DNA of 7,897 bases from JBDHRG01 sp039807445. GTDB taxonomy: Bacteria > Pseudomonadota > Gammaproteobacteria > Competibacterales > Competibacteraceae. The DNA lies in assembly GCA_039807445.1 (NCBI GenBank), contig JBDHRG010000175.1, forward strand, positions 1-7,897, in the 5' to 3' direction. Under the pieces are notes generated by a model. That model saw nothing but the letters and a program-made list of their open reading frames with translations, was not told the DNA's origin and ran no database searches. The position numbers and the translations under genes are program-made. Positions 5,508 through 7,897 of this stretch are shown piece after piece (the stretch's first letter is position 1; each line of letters opens with the position of its first letter).

Positions 5508-7029
5508 GGTCTTATCAACTGTGAAGGAGGTACACGTCATGACTTCATCCGTTGCCGACGCTGTCATCGAGCTTGCCAGCAGGTTCTCGGGGCAACTCCT
5601 CCAGCCCGCCGATGCGGGCTACGAGGAAACAAGGAAAGTCCACAACGGTCTGGTTGACAAACGCCCCGCATTGATAGCCCGATGCTGTGGCGTTGCCGAT
5701 GTCGTCGACGCCGTCAACCTCGCGCGAAAGCTGAATCTCGAGGTGGCGGTCCGTGGCGGCGGCCACAACGTGGCGGGGCGCGCGACGGTCGACGGCGGGC
5801 TGATGATCGACCTGGCGCCGATGAAGGGCGTTCACGTCGATCCGCACACTCGTACCGCGCGGGCCCAGGGCGGCGTCACCTGGGCCGAGCTCAACCGCGA
5901 GACGCAACTGCACGGCCTAGCGGTCACGGGCGGTGTGGTGTCTACCACCGGCATCGCGGGGCTCACCCTCGGCGGTGGACTGGGCTGGTTGATGGGCAAG
6001 TACGGATTGGCGCTCGACAACCTTCGCGCCGTCGAGCTCGTCACCGCCGAAGGCCAGGTGTTGCGAGCGAGCAAAGATGAGCAGCCCGACCTGTTCTGGG
6101 CCCTTCGAGGCGGAGGGGGCAACTTCGGCGTGGCGGCTTCCTTCGAGTATCAGCTTCATCCGGTGGGACCGGTGATCACCGGCGGCCTGGTCGCACATCC
6201 CTTTGAACGCGCCGGTGACGTGCTGAAGTTCTTCCGCGATTTCACCGCGTCGCTGCCCGATGAGATGACCGTGTTCGGGGGCCTCATTCACGCCCCCGAC
6301 GGCTCGGGCGCGAAGCTGGCGGCGATGGTGACATGCCACTGTGGCTCGCTCGCCGCCGGTGAAACGGCGATGCGGCCGCTCAAGCAATTCGGTTCCCCGG
6401 TAATGGATGCCATCGACCCGATGCCCTACTGTCAGCTCAACGGGATGCTCGATGCCGGCTTTCCGAAAGGCGCGCTCAACTATTGGAAGTCGAGCTTCCT
6501 CGCACGATTGAGCGACGACGCCATCGATACCATGATCGGGTGCTTCGCTCGCTGCCCGACGCCGATGGGCTCGCTGCTCCTCGAGCACTTCCACGGCGCG
6601 GCGACGCGGGTAGGGATCGGCGACACCGCGTTCCCGCACCGTGCGGACGGTCACAATCTTCTCGTGCTCTCCGAGTGGATCGATCCGGCCAAGACCGAAG
6701 CGTGCATCGCATGGGCGCGCAAGACGTACGCGGAGATGGAGCCCTTCATGGCCTCCGGCCGCTATGTGAACTACTTGGGCGACGATGAGGCGGGCGATCC
6801 TATCGCCGCCGCCTACGGGCCCAACTACCGGCGCCTCCAGGAGCTCAAGACGAAGTACGACCCGAGCAATTTCTTCCACATTAACCAGAACATTCGCCCA
6901 TTGTCTTGAGTCGCGTCGCGCTCGCGAAGCGGCAGTTGAAGCCTTGAAGGCTGATGCGCTCATTCTGATGCTCGGGCCGTCTAACATGGCGCTGAAGGGG
7001 ACGCCCCGCGAGCGGGGCAGCCCTTAGCG
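5502..7029 (+). mobile_element. Integron gene cassette 2 (1528 bp)
   Basis: Runs from C5502 to G7029. R'' of its attC (GTCTAAC, 6979-6985) predicts GTTAGAC at the joined ends; the array shows G+CTAGAC, a single T-to-C change at 5502. This matching of a cassette's two ends 1.5 kb apart supports the boundaries. It is larger than most cassettes because of its 456-codon gene. The 69 bases between stop and attC contain only a short palindrome (AGCCTTGAAGGCT). Confidence 0.75.
5539..6909 (+). CDS. FAD-dependent oxidoreductase of the berberine bridge enzyme-like (BBE/PCMH) family
   Basis: Soluble flavoenzyme expected to oxidise a small organic substrate, passing electrons to oxygen or another acceptor; substrate unknown. 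The 456 residues contain an N-terminal FAD-binding PCMH domain (about 35-215) with VRGGGHNVAG, in which the His of RGGGHN (about 76) is the usual covalent 8-alpha flavin ligand. GIAGLTLGGGLGWL (about 138-151) and ALRGGGGNFGV (about 188-198) follow. A substrate domain comes next, then a C-terminal BBE segment (about 408 onward, YVNYLGDD to DPSNFFHINQNIRP). The second flavin-linking Cys of bicovalent members is absent where GIAG is read, so flavin is probably attached through one bond. AAGGAGG (5524-5530) is eight bases before ATG 5539, which fixes the start; the GTG at 5521 overlaps this site. It is the sole gene of cassette 2. Numerous metabolic oxidoreductases of this family exist in soil bacteria; a detoxifying role is only a guess. 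Confidence 0.92.
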   Translation: MTSSVADAVIELASRFSGQLLQPADAGYEETRKVHNGLVDKRPALIARCCGVADVVDAVNLARKLNLEVAVRGGGHNVAGRATVDGGLMIDLAPMKGVHVDPHTRTARAQGGVTWAELNRETQLHGLAVTGGVVSTTGIAGLTLGGGLGWLMGKYGLALDNLRAVELVTAEGQVLRASKDEQPDLFWALRGGGGNFGVAASFEYQLHPVGPVITGGLVAHPFERAGDVLKFFRDFTASLPDEMTVFGGLIHAPDGSGAKLAAMVTCHCGSLAAGETAMRPLKQFGSPVMDAIDPMPYCQLNGMLDAGFPKGALNYWKSSFLARLSDDAIDTMIGCFARCPTPMGSLLLEHFHGAATRVGIGDTAFPHRADGHNLLVLSEWIDPAKTEACIAWARKTYAEMEPFMASGRYVNYLGDDEAGDPIAAAYGPNYRRLQELKTKYDPSNFFHINQNIRPLS

Positions 7030-7035
7030 TTAGGC
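6979..7035 (+). other. attC: attC recombination site 2
   Basis: A textbook 57-bp attC. R'' is GTCTAAC (6979-6985) and R' is GTTAGGC (7029-7035). L'' CGCTGAAGGG (6990-6999) pairs with L' CCCTTAGCG (7021-7029) except for one unpaired base, G6994, the extrahelical base that guides strand choice. The apical stem is GCCCCGC (7003-7009) / GCGGGGC (7012-7018). The crossover falls after G7029. R' belongs by its bases to the following cassette, whose own R'' should be GCCTAAC. Confidence 0.9.
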
Positions 7036-7046
7036 GCTTCAGCCAA

Positions 7047-7073
7047 GTAGGGTGCGCATTCATGCGCACGCGG
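7047..7073 (+). repeat. REP sequence, left copy (GTAG head at the outer end)
   Basis: A 27-bp element beginning with the tetranucleotide GTAG, followed by an 8-bp perfect stem GTGCGCAT-TC-ATGCGCAC and ending in GCGG. A GTAG-type head next to an imperfect palindrome is the signature of REPs acted on by RAYT transposases. It starts 12 bases after attC 2. Confidence 0.85.
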
Positions 7074-7134
7074 ATTATGGCCCTTGTGCGACGCGGAGAT
7101 ACCGAGACATGCCGCCATCCGATTCCGCCTACCC

Positions 7135-7368
7135 ATGTCCCACTATCGCCGTTCCCGAACGCCCGGCGCGACTTTTTTCTTCACGGTCGTGACCCCTACC
7201 GCCGTCGCACCATACTCTGCGACACGCCGCTCCGTGCGGCGCTGCGCACCGCGATCCTCCGGGTGCGGTCAACGCATCCGTTCCTCATCGATGGCTGGGT
7301 TCTGCTGCCGGATCATCTGCATGGCATCTGGACGCTCCCTACCGACGATGCTGATTTCGGCCGGCGGC
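7135..7368 (+). pseudogene. REP-associated tyrosine transposase (RAYT) remnant
   Basis: Encodes the N-terminal half of a RAYT, a Y1-type HUH nuclease that acts on REP hairpins. From ATG 7135 the frame reads MSHYRRSRTPGATFFFTVVT. Near 7190 the frame must change, and the next frame continues YRRRTILCDTPLRAALRTA and later LIDGWVLLPDHLHGIWTLP. The HUH metal-binding motif is present as HLH in PDHLH, but similarity stops at about DADFG (7365). The catalytic tyrosine helix and the rest of the protein are lost. The frameshift at the run of C (7189-7192) and the 3' deletion make it inactive. The intact family is normally about 150-230 residues long. Confidence 0.8.
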
Positions 7369-7388
7369 AGAGCCATGAAACGATTGCA

Positions 7389-7415
7389 CCGCGTGCGCAT
7401 GAATGCGCACCCTAC
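7389..7415 (-). repeat. REP sequence, right copy (inverted)
   Basis: Exact reverse complement of 7047-7073, so the CTAC end (complement of the GTAG head) points outward to the right. The stem is GTGCGCAT-GA-ATGCGCAC. It lies directly before the promoter region of the toxin-antitoxin pair. Confidence 0.85.
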
Positions 7416-7420
7416 CAGGC

Positions 7421-7466
7421 TTCTCAAGCTGGCCAGTAAGCTCCTATAATCTTCAATGTGAGCTTG
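7421..7466 (+). promoter_or_regulatory. Promoter and candidate operator of the toxin-antitoxin operon
   Basis: A perfect TATAAT (7445-7450) with TTCTCA (7421-7426) 18 bases upstream gives a sigma70-type promoter about 35 bases before the antitoxin ATG. Inverted arms AAGCTC (7438-7443) and GAGCTT (7460-7465) flank the -10 box, and a further AAGCT lies at 7426-7430. Such a palindrome over the -10 is where an autorepressing antitoxin would bind; the binding itself is inferred. Confidence 0.55.
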
Positions 7467-7492
7467 GGCATATATCCTGTAGAGGGCTGCAT

Positions 7493-7717
7493 ATGGATTA
7501 CCGTAACATTATTACCATTGAACCTGGCAAACGAGGTGGCCAGCCCTGTATTCGCGGGATGCGCATCACTGTGTATGATGTCTTGTCGTATCTGGCCGCG
7601 GGCATGACGCTGGACGAAGTACTCAACGATTTTCCCTATCTCACCAAAGAAGATATTTTGGCGTGTCTCAGCTACGCTGCAGAGCGTGAGCGACACACGA
7701 AGGTTGTGTCCACGTGA
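7493..7717 (+). CDS. DUF433 family antitoxin
   Basis: Small DNA-binding protein of 74 residues, expected to neutralise the PIN-like toxin encoded next to it and to repress the operon. The family signature is clear: ITIEPGKRGGQPCIRGMRI (7-25), then TVYDVLSYLAAGMTLDEVL (26-44), a helix-turn-helix-like segment, and the closing FPYLTKEDILACLSYAAE. Length is normal for the family. AGAGGG lies six bases before ATG 7493, which makes this start firm although the frame stays open farther upstream into the REP. The stop codon overlaps the GTG start of the toxin (GTGA), indicating translational coupling. GC content is clearly below that of the chromosomal genes at the left of the window, consistent with acquisition in a cassette. 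Confidence 0.88.
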   Translation: MDYRNIITIEPGKRGGQPCIRGMRITVYDVLSYLAAGMTLDEVLNDFPYLTKEDILACLSYAAERERHTKVVST

Positions 7718-7897
7718 AGCTCTTATTCGACCAGAACCTGTCGCCGCGTCTGGTGGCGCGTCTTGCGGACATGTTCCCAGACTCTCAACACGTGTTTCAG
7801 CTTGGGCTGGAGCGCGCCGCGGATGAGGATATCTGGACCTATGCCCGCGATCACACGTTCAGTATCGTCACAAAGGATGTAGACTTCAATGAGCTAA
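7714..7897 (+). CDS. DUF5615 PIN-like toxin (partial, cut by window end)
   Basis: The first 61 codons of a PIN-like nuclease, the probable toxin partner of the DUF433 protein. It starts at GTG 7714, sharing bases with the antitoxin stop. It reads MKLLFDQNLSPRLV with acidic Asp6 in the first strand, then the conserved block HVFQLGLERAADEDIWTYA (26-44). The IVTKDVDF motif (51-58) supplies further acidic residues (Asp55, Asp57) typical of DUF5615 active sites. Family members are about 110-120 residues, so roughly half is outside the window. RNA cleavage as the toxic activity is known for PIN proteins in general and is inferred here. Whether an attC follows, which would prove that the pair is a cassette, cannot be seen. 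Confidence 0.85.
   Translation, partial: MKLLFDQNLSPRLVARLADMFPDSQHVFQLGLERAADEDIWTYARDHTFSIVTKDVDFNEL

Larger units (their letters stand above)
7047..7415 (+). mobile_element. Miniature REP-RAYT element (369 bp) with 27-bp perfect inverted ends
   Basis: The left REP (7047-7073) and right REP (7389-7415) are exact reverse complements over 27 bp and lose identity immediately outside and inside. Between them (315 bp) lies a decayed RAYT gene that begins about 60 bases after the left REP. This matches the known layout in which a RAYT gene is flanked by inverted REPs, here shortened by an internal deletion. It occupies the 5' part of the third cassette segment. Confidence 0.75.
4388..7897. mobile_element. 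Integron remnant: decayed intI, attI, two bounded cassettes and an open third segment
   Basis: The parts lie in canonical order: integrase gene divergent from the array, a spacer with a crossover site, then plus-strand genes each followed by an attC. The left boundary is the truncated end of intI next to the methyltransferase stop. The right boundary is outside the window. Base composition falls from the very high GC of the flanking genes to a mixed lower GC across the array, as expected for cassettes of diverse origin. The integrase is dead, so movement would need an integrase supplied in trans. Confidence 0.85.

Noticed and set aside
5521..5541. GTG at 5521 as the start of the flavoenzyme
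   Set aside because: The ribosome site AAGGAGG lies inside that extension and is ideally spaced for the ATG at 5539.
7047..7415. CRISPR-like repeats
   Set aside because: Only two copies exist, in inverted orientation, 315 bp apart with a gene remnant between. This is a REP pair.
7062..7439. A single 125-codon gene across the RAYT region
   Set aside because: Its start is inside the left REP and its end inside and beyond the right REP. Only the middle is RAYT, and the true N-terminus is in another frame.

Overview
The window looks like a chromosomal segment from a high-GC proteobacterium, most likely a betaproteobacterium of the Rhodocyclales/Burkholderiales kind. That placement is an inference from base composition, promoter style and the type of genes, not a search result. 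It has two contrasting halves. Bases 1-4383 are very GC-rich housekeeping-type genes. On the minus strand lie a phosphoglucomutase gene (pgm, 2040-3671) and, downstream of it, a membrane-bound diguanylate cyclase with a 7TMR-DISM sensor (88-1944). Divergent from pgm is a METTL26/DUF938-type methyltransferase (3781-4383). The window begins with a heptamer tandem repeat and its inverted, degenerate partner.

Bases ~4388-7897 are an integron. Directly after the methyltransferase stop lies the 5' remnant of an integron integrase gene (intI, minus strand), broken by several frameshifts and lacking the whole catalytic domain. Upstream of it is a ~200-bp attI region with two near-identical 18-bp palindromes and a crossover site (5010-5027) shaped like attI1. 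Two gene cassettes follow on the plus strand, each closed by an attC site. Cassette 1 (5022-5501) encodes a small unrecognised membrane protein whose C-terminal tail is translated attC. Cassette 2 (5502-7029) encodes a BBE-type FAD-dependent oxidoreductase. The boundaries can be checked internally: R'' of each attC complements the core at the 5' end of its own cassette, perfectly for cassette 1 and with one substitution for cassette 2.

After the second attC comes a third segment, open at the right edge. It holds a miniature REP/RAYT element, in which a frameshifted and 3'-deleted REP-associated tyrosine transposase gene sits between two perfectly inverted 27-bp REP sequences. It then holds a DUF433-DUF5615 type toxin-antitoxin pair with its own promoter and a candidate operator; the toxin gene is cut by the window end. 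The region therefore reads as a sedentary integron fragment whose own integrase is dead, possibly stabilised by a toxin-antitoxin module and invaded by a REP element. I found no clear multi-gene system of an unknown type. The least explained items are the paired palindromes in the attI region, the cassette-1 membrane protein, and the REP-flanked RAYT remnant within the cassette array.
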